A stretch of 64,000 nucleotides of DNA from Methylotenera oryzisoli. Its GTDB lineage: Bacteria; Pseudomonadota; Gammaproteobacteria; Burkholderiales; Methylophilaceae. A model generated the notes under the pieces. The model saw only the letters and a program-made list of their open reading frames with translations. It made no database searches and was not told where the DNA came from. Of the stretch, positions 1-8,241 are shown piece by piece. The position numbers and the translations under genes are program-made. How positions within the stretch are numbered: position 1 is the first letter of the stretch; each line of letters starts with the position of its first letter. The DNA is taken from the NCBI GenBank assembly GCA_945881735.1, contig CAMCVF010000001.1:1-64000 (forward strand). The letters are read 5' to 3'.

Positions 1-3000
1 GTACCCAGTACATTTTTCTCGGCAAAGCGTTGTGTTAACTCTGTAACACTGTCTCCACCCACTAGGCCAGTGGCTGTAGCAGTGGCTGATGAAGTGGTAT
101 TTCCATCATAGGTTTTGCTATCGGCTACCGCATTTAAATAGAGTGTGGCCGCGTTCACCGTTAAATTGCCTGCATTCGATTTATTTAAGGTATATCCATT
201 TACTGAAGTAATTGGCGTAACATCAATCGCATAACTATTTACATTTGCAGTTGTTACTGATCCAACTGAAGTTGCTGATCCTATGAGTGAGTTTGCAATA
301 GTGTCTTGCGTAAATACCCCACCAGAAGCGGCAGCATCAACAAAAGTAGTTGCTGTAAAGGCATTTGCAACTGCAGCCGTAGCATCTTGACCATAGGTTT
401 TGCTTTGATTGGTTGAAATCACATTTAAAGTGGGGCTATCAGAAAATACATAGCGATTGCCTGTTTCAGCCGTTGGTGTTCTTAATGCGCGACCATAAAT
501 AGCCTGATTTCCGCTAGCTAAACTACCATAGGTATTGCCAGCAACTGAAGATGTATGCACTACCCAACGGCCGGTTGTAGATGTTAAGGCATTTGCACCG
601 AAACCATTAATAAAAGCATCGCTAGTTAACAAAATATCGCCCGTTGCGGTGATGCCACCGCCTGCTTGTAAGGTAATATTGTTAGCCGCAATCGCTGTTA
701 ATGAACCCGTTAAATTAGATGCTGTATCTGAAAAACGCATACTATCAATATCACGCAAGCTTACGTTATCAGCACTGGTGATTTTAACTATATCAATATT
801 ATTGGATGCATTGACTGCTGTAACACTACCTGCGCCAATAATCTCTAAGGTGTTGCCTGGATTAGCGCTTAATATGCCACCAATTGTTAAAGTAGATACA
901 GAAGATGTGGTTCCAATCTGACTATTATCGGCAGTTATTACGTTTCCAGAAAGCGATGCGGCACCAGTGCCCGTTAAAACGGCAGCACTATTTAGATTAA
1001 TAGTTTCGTTTGCTAAGCTAGCATTATTCACATTAAGTGTTTTGCCACAGCCAACAAAGGTAGCGCCAGTTGTTGTGCCAAGCGCGTTGCTACCGGCGGC
1101 AGATAAAGTACCGTCCAGCACACTTGTAACGCCATCATAGGTATTGTTGCCGCTTAAGGTTAGCGTACCAGATCCTGTTTTACTAAAGCTACCATCGGCT
1201 TCGCCACTGATCACGCCAGAAAATGTGGTTGATGTGTTGTCGGCGCCAGCAAGTAATGAACCTGTACCCAAAACAATATTGCCTGCGTCAGCAATAGAAC
1301 CAACCGTTTCAGTTAGATTATTTAAATTGAAAGTGGCACCCGATGCAACGGTGACTGCCGATGCGTTATTAATACGCTCAGAGGCAGAGATTAAAAGTGT
1401 ACCTGCATTAACATTGGTAGCGCCTGTATATGTATTAATGCCGCCTAAGGTAAGGCTGCCTGCACCCGCTTTGCTTAATGCGCCAGTAGTGGTTCCAATC
1501 ACACTATTTATAAGAGAATTGCCAGCACCGCCTACCGTTAAGTTTTGTTCAGCGCCGCCTATGTTGCCGCTAATCGTTAAAGTTCCCGCGTCTGAATTGA
1601 TTTGAGCGTCACTTGCCAAAGTAATGGGCCCTTCCCATTCATTAACGCCACTTACACTACGAAGCGCACCGGCACCTGCTACGCCTGTGCCGTTTAAAGT
1701 AAGTGCTTCATCAACTGTAATGCCGCCTTCTAATTCTAAAGCGGCTCCATTTGCAACGGTTATGCCGCCTGCAGAAGTGCCTGCTGCTGTGTTGTTTCGT
1801 AAATTAAGCACGCCTGCATTTACATTAACAGCACCCGTAAAGGTATTAGCGCTCGATAAAACCAGTTTACCAATGCCTGATTTTGATAGCGTTGTACCGG
1901 CTCCAGCAATCGTGGCCGTTACAGTAAAAGTATCGGCTGCATTAATGCTAATATCGCCAAAGTTACTGGCATCAATTGCTAATACGCTAGAGCTTGAAGC
2001 ACCAGTCGTTGTTAAGTTAACATCTCCGCCTAATGAATTCGTGCTGTTAGGGCCAGGCGCAGTGCTGATGGCCCTTGTTGTTATGCTTGAAGCGCTTAAA
2101 TTAATACTGCCTTCTTTACCGCCAATCCCTGTACCACTACGCACATTAATTGCATCAGTACCCAACGTACCGGTTCCAGTGATTGACACAACCCCCGCAT
2201 TACCACCAGCTACCCCGGCGCCGCCATTTGCGTTAATACTCCCTGTAATCGTTCGATTAACACCAGAAATAGTGATATTGCCGGCATTTCTGCCATCATA
2301 TCCAGTATTGCCGTTTCCACCATTGACATTGAGTATAGCTAAATTCACATCGGCTTGAGAGCTGACATTAATATTGCCACCAGCGCCGTTGAAGGCACCT
2401 CTCGTTAACAAGCTGCTGCTAAACACTACATTACCGGAATTAGCTTGATTGGTAATATTAATACTACCAGCTAGACCACCCGCACCCGCTCCAGTTGCAT
2501 TGCCATTAACCGCTGTAATAATGGTTCCACTAATGTTTCCAGCATCCAAGTTACTAATATTGACTGTACCAGCATCACCGCCCTTAGCACTACCCGCAGA
2601 AGCCGCACCACCACTTGCGCTAATAGCTGCACTCGAAGTAACGCCTGTTTTGGCAGTAATATCAATTACGCCAGCATTGCCGCCAGCTTGGCCTCCACCT
2701 ACGTTGCCAACACTTCCATTTGCCGTAATTGCACCTGTATTTACAGAAGTACCAGCATTTAATGTAACATTACCTGCATTACGCCCAACTGTAGCTGCCG
2801 CGCCTCCAGTTGTCGTAATACTTCCTGCTAAATTAATAGCAGCGGATGATGAAATTATTACATTTCCACCATTTTGATTGGTTGAGACTGTGGCAATAGT
2901 ACCACCCACCGTGCTAGTGACGTTTGCACCAGATAAGTTTGCGCCACCAATACCCGTTGCAATAGCAGCATTAATTGCCAAGTTACCTGCATCACTACCA

Positions 3001-4646
3001 TCTTTATCTGCTCTTAATGTTAAAACGCCTGATCCTGTCGTGCTTAATGCGGCATTCACATTAATATTGTTATTGGCTTCTAATACCAAACTGTTATTGG
3101 CTGTACCTGTGGCAGCAGCAATATCGAAAGCATTTGATACCGTAATATCATTATTGGCTTGCAAGGTGATGGTGCTGCCAGCTGTAATTCCTGCAAAACT
3201 GCCACCTGCCGCCACATTAAATACGCTATCTAAACTAAGGTCATCAGCAAATGCTTCTGTAATGTCAATGTTAGGATTAAAACCAGCTGTATTTGTATCA
3301 ACAACATTACTAAGAGTAATATTTTCAGGATCAAGTAATAAATTACCACCAATGCCATTGGCTGCGCTTAAATCCACGCCACCTGAAAAATTCAGCAAGC
3401 GCTTACCTGAAATTTCTACAAAGCCACCGTTGCCCTCTACTGCGCCACCTTTGGCAGAGGTGCTTCCGTAGTAACGCGTAATATCATCGGCCCAAACAAT
3501 CACTTTACCGCCATCACCGCTAACAGTCGCATCCGCAACTAATTTGGCATCGCTACTCACAAATGTTTTAATTGCATTTTGAATACTGGCATTTTTACCT
3601 TGAAAATCGCCACCCACTAAAATGGTGCCGCCGCCTGTTTTGCCCGAAACATTCACTGTGCCCGCGCTAAAGATACCCACATTTTCGCCCAACAAGTGTA
3701 CCGTGCCACCTTTTTGGCTAGATGAAGTTGCCGAAATTTCGCCACTATTGATGACTGTTTCAGCACCAGTTAAGCGAATCGTGCCACCATCGCTTACCAT
3801 ACTATTGGCTTCAATTTTGCCACTATTATTAATCACCGATGTAATTAATCCATCTGCAGCCTTTGTGCTCATCAGCACTTGGCCATTACCCACTTTAATC
3901 AAATGTTTATTCTCAACTAATGTATTCACGCTAGCGCTATCCACCTGCACACTAATCAAACCGCTACCATTAAAATCCAGCGTCATGGCATTACCAGCAT
4001 GCATTGCAACTGTACCTTGCATAGCAGAAATCACACCTTCGTTTCGAACTTCTGGCGCCAGCATTGCCACATAACCACCTTGGCTTGCCTTAATGCTGCC
4101 CATGTTAACAACGCTACCATTACTGCCAGCAAACTGGTATTTTCCGCTCATAAAATCATCATCAGCAATATTCAAAGTGGTAGCTAGTAGTCCACCCACA
4201 TTCACTCGCGCACCTTGGCCAAATAGTACGCCGTTAGGGTTAATCAGCCATACTTGACCATTAGAATTGAGCTTACCAAAAATCGCACTAGGGTCGCCTG
4301 TCACCACACGGTTGACTGAAATTGCACTGGTGCTATTTTGTATATAATTGACTTCTGCATTGATACCAATATTATAGTTTTGCCAATTAATAATCGATTT
4401 TTCTGTGCTTTGTACGATATTTAATTTATTGCCTTTTTGCGTAATTGCCGATTGCCCCGCAACCACCTGCCCACCAGAGGGCAGCGCATTGGCTGCAGGT
4501 TCAGCCCAAGTGACTGATTGACTCACCAAACTAAGCAAAGGAAGCAAAACAATAGCGACCGATTTACTGTGCGATTTAGCAATTTCAGACACCACTTGCC
4601 AAACCTGAGTTGATCGATTAAACACTAGGCGGTAACAATGATTCAT
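1..4646 (-). CDS. Filamentous haemagglutinin-type (two-partner secretion) giant adhesin, 3' end outside window
   Basis: Open on the minus strand from the ATG at 4646 to the window edge (about 1548 codons, no stop seen). The N-terminus is an extended signal peptide region starting MNHCYRLVFNRSTQVW, with a hydrophobic core and likely cleavage near residues 48-53. A TPS/haemagglutination domain follows, with the diagnostic NPNGVLFGQG motif (about 4230). A GNGGFVEISGK...LLLDPENITL block near 3300-3450 is typical of large FHA-like exoproteins. Then come long Gly/Asn/Thr/Ser-rich beta-helix repeats, several of the autotransporter-associated type (GTLTLSGNNTYDG). Near the left edge are MBG/YDG-like modules (SKTYGQ, KTYDGNTT). 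Inferred role: secreted through a TpsB porin to the surface for adhesion or aggregation. A GGAG Shine-Dalgarno precedes the ATG. No TpsB gene is in the window. The family call is firm; the ligand is unknown. Confidence 0.9.
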   Translation of the reverse strand, partial: MNHCYRLVFNRSTQVWQVVSEIAKSHSKSVAIVLLPLLSLVSQSVTWAEPAANALPSGGQVVAGQSAITQKGNKLNIVQSTEKSIINWQNYNIGINAEVNYIQNSTSAISVNRVVTGDPSAIFGKLNSNGQVWLINPNGVLFGQGARVNVGGLLATTLNIADDDFMSGKYQFAGSNGSVVNMGSIKASQGGYVAMLAPEVRNEGVISAMQGTVAMHAGNAMTLDFNGSGLISVQVDSASVNTLVENKHLIKVGNGQVLMSTKAADGLITSVINNSGKIEANSMVSDGGTIRLTGAETVINSGEISATSSSQKGGTVHLLGENVGIFSAGTVNVSGKTGGGTILVGGDFQGKNASIQNAIKTFVSSDAKLVADATVSGDGGKVIVWADDITRYYGSTSAKGGAVEGNGGFVEISGKRLLNFSGGVDLSAANGIGGNLLLDPENITLSNVVDTNTAGFNPNIDITEAFADDLSLDSVFNVAAGGSFAGITAGSTITLQANNDITVSNAFDIAAATGTANNSLVLEANNNINVNAALSTTGSGVLTLRADKDGSDAGNLAINAAIATGIGGANLSGANVTSTVGGTIATVSTNQNGGNVIISSSAAINLAGSITTTGGAAATVGRNAGNVTLNAGTSVNTGAITANGSVGNVGGGQAGGNAGVIDITAKTGVTSSAAISASGGAASAGSAKGGDAGTVNISNLDAGNISGTIITAVNGNATGAGAGGLAGSINITNQANSGNVVFSSSLLTRGAFNGAGGNINVSSQADVNLAILNVNGGNGNTGYDGRNAGNITISGVNRTITGSINANGGAGVAGGNAGVVSITGTGTLGTDAINVRSGTGIGGKEGSINLSASSITTRAISTAPGPNSTNSLGGDVNLTTTGASSSSVLAIDASNFGDISINAADTFTVTATIAGAGTTLSKSGIGKLVLSSANTFTGAVNVNAGVLNLRNNTAAGTSAGGITVANGAALELEGGITVDEALTLNGTGVAGAGALRSVSGVNEWEGPITLASDAQINSDAGTLTISGNIGGAEQNLTVGGAGNSLINSVIGTTTGALSKAGAGSLTLGGINTYTGATNVNAGTLLISASERINNASAVTVASGATFNLNNLTETVGSIADAGNIVLGTGSLLAGADNTSTTFSGVISGEADGSFSKTGSGTLTLSGNNTYDGVTSVLDGTLSAAGSNALGTTTGATFVGCGKTLNVNNASLANETINLNSAAVLTGTGAASLSGNVITADNSQIGTTSSVSTLTIGGILSANPGNTLEIIGAGSVTAVNASNNIDIVKITSADNVSLRDIDSMRFSDTASNLTGSLTAIAANNITLQAGGGITATGDILLTSDAFINGFGANALTSTTGRWVVHTSSVAGNTYGSLASGNQAIYGRALRTPTAETGNRYVFSDSPTLNVISTNQSKTYGQDATAAVANAFTATTFVDAAASGGVFTQDTIANSLIGSATSVGSVTTANVNSYAIDVTPITSVNGYTLNKSNAGNLTVNAATLYLNAVADSKTYDGNTTSSATATATGLVGGDSVTELTQRFAEKNVLG

Positions 4647-4729
4647 GGTAAAACTCCAATCAGTCAATCTTTAAAATTAATTATGGTTAAGGTGCACCAC
4701 CAAAAAAATTGGTGCTTAAAATAATTGAT

Positions 4730-4745
4730 AGCAAATATCATGCCA
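4730..4745 (-). promoter_or_regulatory. Sigma-54 (-24/-12) promoter, proximal copy
   Basis: On the minus strand the site reads TGGCATGATATTTGCT, matching the RpoN consensus TGGCAC-N5-TTGC with GG and GC at the required 10-nt separation; the only deviation is T for C in the -24 box. Expected start near 4719, giving a leader of about 70 nt before the adhesin ATG at 4646. Confidence 0.65.
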
Positions 4746-4778
4746 TTAATTATTTTTTTAGCTGCTTGAAATATTTAA

Positions 4779-4794
4779 AGCAAATAGCATGCCA
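4779..4794 (-). promoter_or_regulatory. Sigma-54 (-24/-12) promoter, distal copy
   Basis: Second near-identical RpoN-type site, TGGCATGCTATTTGCT on the minus strand, 49 bp upstream of the proximal copy. It lies within a 28-bp direct repeat, so it arose by local duplication and has kept the -24/-12 geometry. Confidence 0.6.
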
Positions 4795-5075
4795 TTAATT
4801 ATTTTTAAGCGTAAAAAAACACGTCCCCTTAATAATCAATATTAATAATTTGACAGAACCGGTAAAAATTGCTCAAAAAATTAAGCACATAGAATCATCC
4901 AATTGAGCTGATAGAACATAAAATAAACCTGTCCGCCAACATTGGCATATGCGTTAAACCAGAACACAGCGCAAAAGCCGATGTGTTAGTGATTAGAGCC
5001 GATAGTTGATATGGCTGGATTTTCACTTTAAGAAAAGTGAAAGATTAATAGCTTGGAGGGGTATAAAATAGGTAT

Positions 5076-5149
5076 TGGAGGCGCGAGCCGGAGTCGAACC
5101 GGCCTAAACGGCTTTGCAGGCCGCGGCATAACCGCTTTGCTATCGCGCC
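5076..5149 (-). tRNA. cysT: tRNA-Cys (GCA)
   Basis: The 74-nt minus-strand gene folds into a standard cloverleaf: acceptor GGCGCGA pairs with TCGCGCC, the anticodon loop CTGCAAA carries GCA (5115-5117), the T-loop is TTCGACT, and CCA is encoded after discriminator T. It follows tRNA-Gly and pgsA as in the E. coli pgsA-glyW-cysT locus. Confidence 0.97.
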
Positions 5150-5207
5150 TTACAGAAGAGCACCTAAATTAAACAAAGTGCCAAAAATTTAGATGCCTCA
5201 AACTAAA

Positions 5208-5235
5208 ACGGCGAAAGCATGCATGCATTCGCCGT
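5208..5235 (-). terminator. Hairpin between tRNA-Gly and tRNA-Cys
   Basis: Perfect 8-bp arms acggcgaa / ttcgccgt enclose a 12-nt GCATGC-rich loop. Read on the minus strand the hairpin is followed by TTTTAG, so it may terminate or attenuate transcription after tRNA-Gly, or serve as a processing site within the tRNA transcript. The T-run is short. Confidence 0.45.
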
Positions 5236-5248
5236 ATCATTTATTATT

Positions 5249-5324
<76 letters not shown>

Positions 5325-5434
5325 GTCGTCAAAACTGCAAGCATTATAGCGGTTTTCGGTGCAGCGTCAAGACTAGATCGACTAATTAATCACTATATTG
5401 TGCGATTAATTTTTTACGAAAAATTTTATTGAAT

Positions 5435-6028
5435 TCATTCTTTAAGATGTGGCCAAGCCGCTTTTAGATAATAAGCCATTGATAACAATGTTAAAAAAGC
5501 AGCAAAAATGATCAAAATTTGACCTACAAATTTAGTATTAAAATCGCCTAACGCGCCTAAATTCAATTTGTCGTAATACAGCAATAAAAATATAGCGATC
5601 ATTTGCGCCGCTGTTTTGACTTTTCCAATTGTAGCAACCGCCACATTACTACTTTTACCAGTCCCTGCCATCCATTCGCGCAAGGCGCTAATAGCGATTT
5701 CGCGGCCAATAATGATTAAAGCAATCACAGCACCAATGCGTTCAAACTCAACCAATACAATCAATGCGGCTGCAACCATCAGTTTATCGGCCACTGGGTC
5801 TAAAAAGGCACCAAAATTAGAGGTTTGATTAAATTTACGTGCCCAAAAGCCATCCAGCCAATCGGTAAATGCCGCCAAGGCAAAAACGCCAGCGGCGGTA
5901 GCATTAACCCAATGCGCTGGAAATGCGGCCAAAGTAATGGCACTTTTCGGCAAATAAAAGATACCGACAAATACAGGAATCAGCGCGATTCTTAGCACGG
6001 TTAAAAGATTTGGAATTTTCCACAACAT
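5435..6028 (-). CDS. pgsA: CDP-diacylglycerol--glycerol-3-phosphate 3-phosphatidyltransferase
   Basis: Inner-membrane enzyme making phosphatidylglycerophosphate, the committed step to phosphatidylglycerol and cardiolipin. The 197-residue product has the CDP-alcohol phosphotransferase signature D-x2-D-G-x2-A-R-x8-G-x3-D-x3-D (starting DWLDGFWAR and ending DPVAD) after the first two hydrophobic segments, and further membrane helices after it. Length fits the family (about 180-200). It sits downstream of uvrC and upstream of tRNA-Gly and tRNA-Cys, a synteny shared with E. coli. Confidence 0.95.
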   Translation of the reverse strand: MLWKIPNLLTVLRIALIPVFVGIFYLPKSAITLAAFPAHWVNATAAGVFALAAFTDWLDGFWARKFNQTSNFGAFLDPVADKLMVAAALIVLVEFERIGAVIALIIIGREIAISALREWMAGTGKSSNVAVATIGKVKTAAQMIAIFLLLYYDKLNLGALGDFNTKFVGQILIIFAAFLTLLSMAYYLKAAWPHLKE

Positions 6029-6050
6029 ATTATTTTATACTTTATTGAAG

Positions 6051-6199
6051 TTAAGGATGTCTCTATAAATTTAAGTTTTAAAGTCAAATAAGGCACAATT
6101 GAAAAATAATTACGCATCATATGGTTAATATGTTAGGAATTATTTTTTATGAGTAACGCCGCGTGACGACAAAGAATAAATTTTTAGAGACATTCTTAA
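6051..6199. mobile_element. MITE-like element with 22-bp terminal inverted repeats
   Basis: The left end (6051-6072, core gatgtctctataaattt) and right end (6178-6199, core aaatttttagagacat) are inverted copies matching at 20 of 22 positions. They bound a 105-bp AT-rich, non-coding interior with a second short inverted repeat (aaaaataatt near 6103, aattattttt near 6138). Both outer edges read TTAA, which could be a target duplication or part of the repeat. The right repeat supplies the uvrC stop codon (6196-6198). No transposase is present, so it would be non-autonomous. It could instead be a long structured RNA between pgsA and uvrC. Confidence 0.5.
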
Positions 6200-7995
6200 T
6201 GTAGTTGTTCGTAAATTTTAATTGCCAAGGCTTGACTAATGCCATCTACTTGCGCAATTTCGTCCATACTAGCACTTTTCACACCATCTAATCCACCAAA
6301 GCGCGTTAGCAGGGCTTTACGGCGTTTAGCGCCCACGCCTTCTATGTCTTCCAAGCTTGAGGTAATACGTGCTTTGGCGCGCTTGGCACGATGGCCTGTA
6401 ATGGCAAAACGATGCGCCTCATCGCGAATTTGTTGCAATAAATGCAAGCCTTGATTATCTTTTTCAAGGTTTAGCATTTCACCTGTGTCTGAAAAAATCA
6501 TGGTTTCTAAACCTGGCCTGCGCTCTTCGCCTTTGGCAATGCCGATTAGCAAAATATCTTCTAGGCCCACTTCTTGCATCACTTCAATCGCAACACCCAA
6601 CTGGCCCTTTCCACCATCGATAAACACCAAATCAGGACGCGCGCCCTCACCCACCGCTACTTTTTTGTAACGCCGCATTAATACATCACGCATGGCGGCA
6701 TAATCATCTCCGGGCGTAATACCTGTGATGTTGTAGCGCCTGTATTCACTATTTTGTAGATTGCCTTTATCAAAAACCACGCAACTGCCCACCGTAGCTT
6801 CCCCCATAGTGTGGCTAATATCAAAACATTCAATACGCTCAGTGGTTTCAGGCAAATTAAGTGCTTTGCGTAGCTCAATCAAGCGCACTTCTTGGTTGCT
6901 GCTTGCTGCTTGCTTTTGCGTTAGCGCAAGCTCAGCATTGGTTTGTGCCATTTTTAGCCATACGCGTTTATCGCCTATGGCGTTAGTAATGATTTTAATT
7001 TTGCGACCAGATTGCTCACTGAAAGCCAATTCAAAGGTTTTAGTGTCAACCTCAGCGCCGCATACAATCATAGGTGGAGTATTTTGCGCTACATAATGCT
7101 GGGTTAAAAAAGCTTCTACGGTTTCTACTAAATCTGCATCTTGGGTGTTTTTTGGCATAAAACTTTTATCGCCCAAATGGCGCCCACCACGAATCATCAC
7201 CAAGTTAATGCAATGCTGGCCTGCAATATTGGCGCAGGCAATCACATCGGCATCCGATACGCTAAAATCACTGACAAACTGTTTAGCTTGCACTTGGCGC
7301 AAGGCTTGCATGCGGTCTCTAAAGACCACCGCCATTTCGTACTCCTGATTCGCTGCCGCCGTATTCATTTTGTCGCCTAATGTATTCATCACCTCATTGG
7401 TTTTGCCTTCCAAAAATAGCGCGGCCATATTCGCATCATGCGCATAATCTTCAGCGCAAATGTAATTAACACAAGGCGCGGTGCAGCGTTCAATTTGATA
7501 TTGCAAACATGGACGGCTACGGTTGGCGAATACGGTATTTTCGCAAGTACGTAATTTAAAAACTTTTTGCAAAAGCTGAATGCTTTCGCGCACCGCTACA
7601 CTGTTTGGAAAAGGGCCGAAGTAGCGAGAGCCTTTGCGCTGCGAGCCACGGTGAAAAGCTAAGCGGGAGAATTTATCACCTGTTAAGGTGATGTAAGGAT
7701 AAGACTTATCATCGCGAAACAACACGTTGTAACGCGGCATTAAGCCTTTAATCAGATTGTTTTCTAACAGCAGCGCTTCTGCTTCGCTTCTTGTTACCGT
7801 CGTTTCAATTTTGACTATATTACTCACCATCATGCGTGTACGCGGACTAGGTAAGTTTTTATTAAAATAGCTAGAAACGCGCTTTTTAATATCTTTGGCT
7901 TTACCTACGTAAATTACCTCGTCCGTGGCGTTAATCATGCGATAAACGCCAGGCAAATTAGGCAGGTTTTTTAAAATGGGCTTGGGATCAAACAT
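6196..7995 (-). CDS. uvrC: UvrABC excinuclease subunit C
   Basis: Makes both incisions flanking bulky DNA lesions in nucleotide excision repair, recruited by UvrB. Domains in order: GIY-YIG nuclease (LPGVYRM...VIYVGKAK, residues about 13-45), a conserved Cys stretch (CLQYQIERCTAPC, about 165), a UVR coiled coil for UvrB (about 205-240), the RNase H-like nuclease (ECFDISHTMGE and DLVFIDGGKGQL) and a C-terminal double helix-hairpin-helix (IEGVGAKRRKALL to the end). 599 residues, family-typical. Its last codon and stop lie inside the inverted repeat of the element at 6051-6199. Confidence 0.97.
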   Translation of the reverse strand: MFDPKPILKNLPNLPGVYRMINATDEVIYVGKAKDIKKRVSSYFNKNLPSPRTRMMVSNIVKIETTVTRSEAEALLLENNLIKGLMPRYNVLFRDDKSYPYITLTGDKFSRLAFHRGSQRKGSRYFGPFPNSVAVRESIQLLQKVFKLRTCENTVFANRSRPCLQYQIERCTAPCVNYICAEDYAHDANMAALFLEGKTNEVMNTLGDKMNTAAANQEYEMAVVFRDRMQALRQVQAKQFVSDFSVSDADVIACANIAGQHCINLVMIRGGRHLGDKSFMPKNTQDADLVETVEAFLTQHYVAQNTPPMIVCGAEVDTKTFELAFSEQSGRKIKIITNAIGDKRVWLKMAQTNAELALTQKQAASSNQEVRLIELRKALNLPETTERIECFDISHTMGEATVGSCVVFDKGNLQNSEYRRYNITGITPGDDYAAMRDVLMRRYKKVAVGEGARPDLVFIDGGKGQLGVAIEVMQEVGLEDILLIGIAKGEERRPGLETMIFSDTGEMLNLEKDNQGLHLLQQIRDEAHRFAITGHRAKRAKARITSSLEDIEGVGAKRRKALLTRFGGLDGVKSASMDEIAQVDGISQALAIKIYEQLH

Positions 7996-8034
7996 CCAAA
8001 TATTTTAGCACCGTCCAAGCTAATTTTAGTGGCT

Positions 8035-8217
8035 TCATTCGTCCAGCAATTGCCCGCCTATCGCCCAATCTTCATAAGCCACTTCTTCAAACGTAATATA
8101 CGTATAGGGCTTTGGTTTATTGGCCACGCGCTCTAGAGTTTCGGTGATTTCTTTGGCAATTTGGGCTTTTTGTTCGCGACTTACCTCGCCTGCAAGTTTG
8201 ATATTGATGTATGGCAT
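8035..8217 (-). CDS. 4-oxalocrotonate tautomerase family enzyme
   Basis: 60 residues, the usual size of 4-OT-type tautomerases, which form hexamers of small beta-alpha-beta subunits. It begins MPYINIKLAGE, so removal of Met would expose the catalytic N-terminal proline. A strong AAGGAG Shine-Dalgarno precedes the ATG. The start is 24 bp after the stop of the upstream CDF transporter, so the two are probably co-transcribed. No aromatic meta-cleavage genes are nearby, so the substrate cannot be named. Confidence 0.85.
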   Translation of the reverse strand: MPYINIKLAGEVSREQKAQIAKEITETLERVANKPKPYTYITFEEVAYEDWAIGGQLLDE

Positions 8218-8241
8218 ATGGTTACTCCTTAAATTAAATGT

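Larger units (their letters stand above)
4730..4806. repeat. 28-bp direct repeat pair in the adhesin leader
   Basis: Copies at 4730-4757 and 4779-4806 differ at one base (a T/G change inside the -24/-12 spacer). The 49-bp period is close to five helical turns, so an upstream activator could face both sites alike. Confidence 0.85.
4647..5075. other. 429-bp AT-rich intergenic region upstream of the adhesin
   Basis: No convincing coding region. It holds a 28-bp block repeated directly with one mismatch (4730-4757 and 4779-4806), each copy with a sigma-54-like promoter facing the adhesin, plus a short palindrome ggtgcacc at 4691-4698. The rest (about 4810-5075) is AT-rich and could hold an activator-binding site, but I see no clear one. 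Confidence 0.6.

Noticed and set aside
2471-2665. 64-codon minus-strand frame within the adhesin
   Set aside because: It lies in a different frame from the continuous adhesin frame and has no recognisable features.
535-4187. Series of Ala/Val/Pro/Leu-rich plus-strand reading frames across the first 4.2 kb
   Set aside because: They are the antisense of the adhesin repeats: low-complexity composition, no start signals, and a continuous minus-strand frame with recognisable TPS, FHA and YDG/MBG motifs.
5040-5080. Attachment-site duplicate of the tRNA-Cys 3' end
   Set aside because: Only a six-base tggagg match is visible; too short to call an att repeat.
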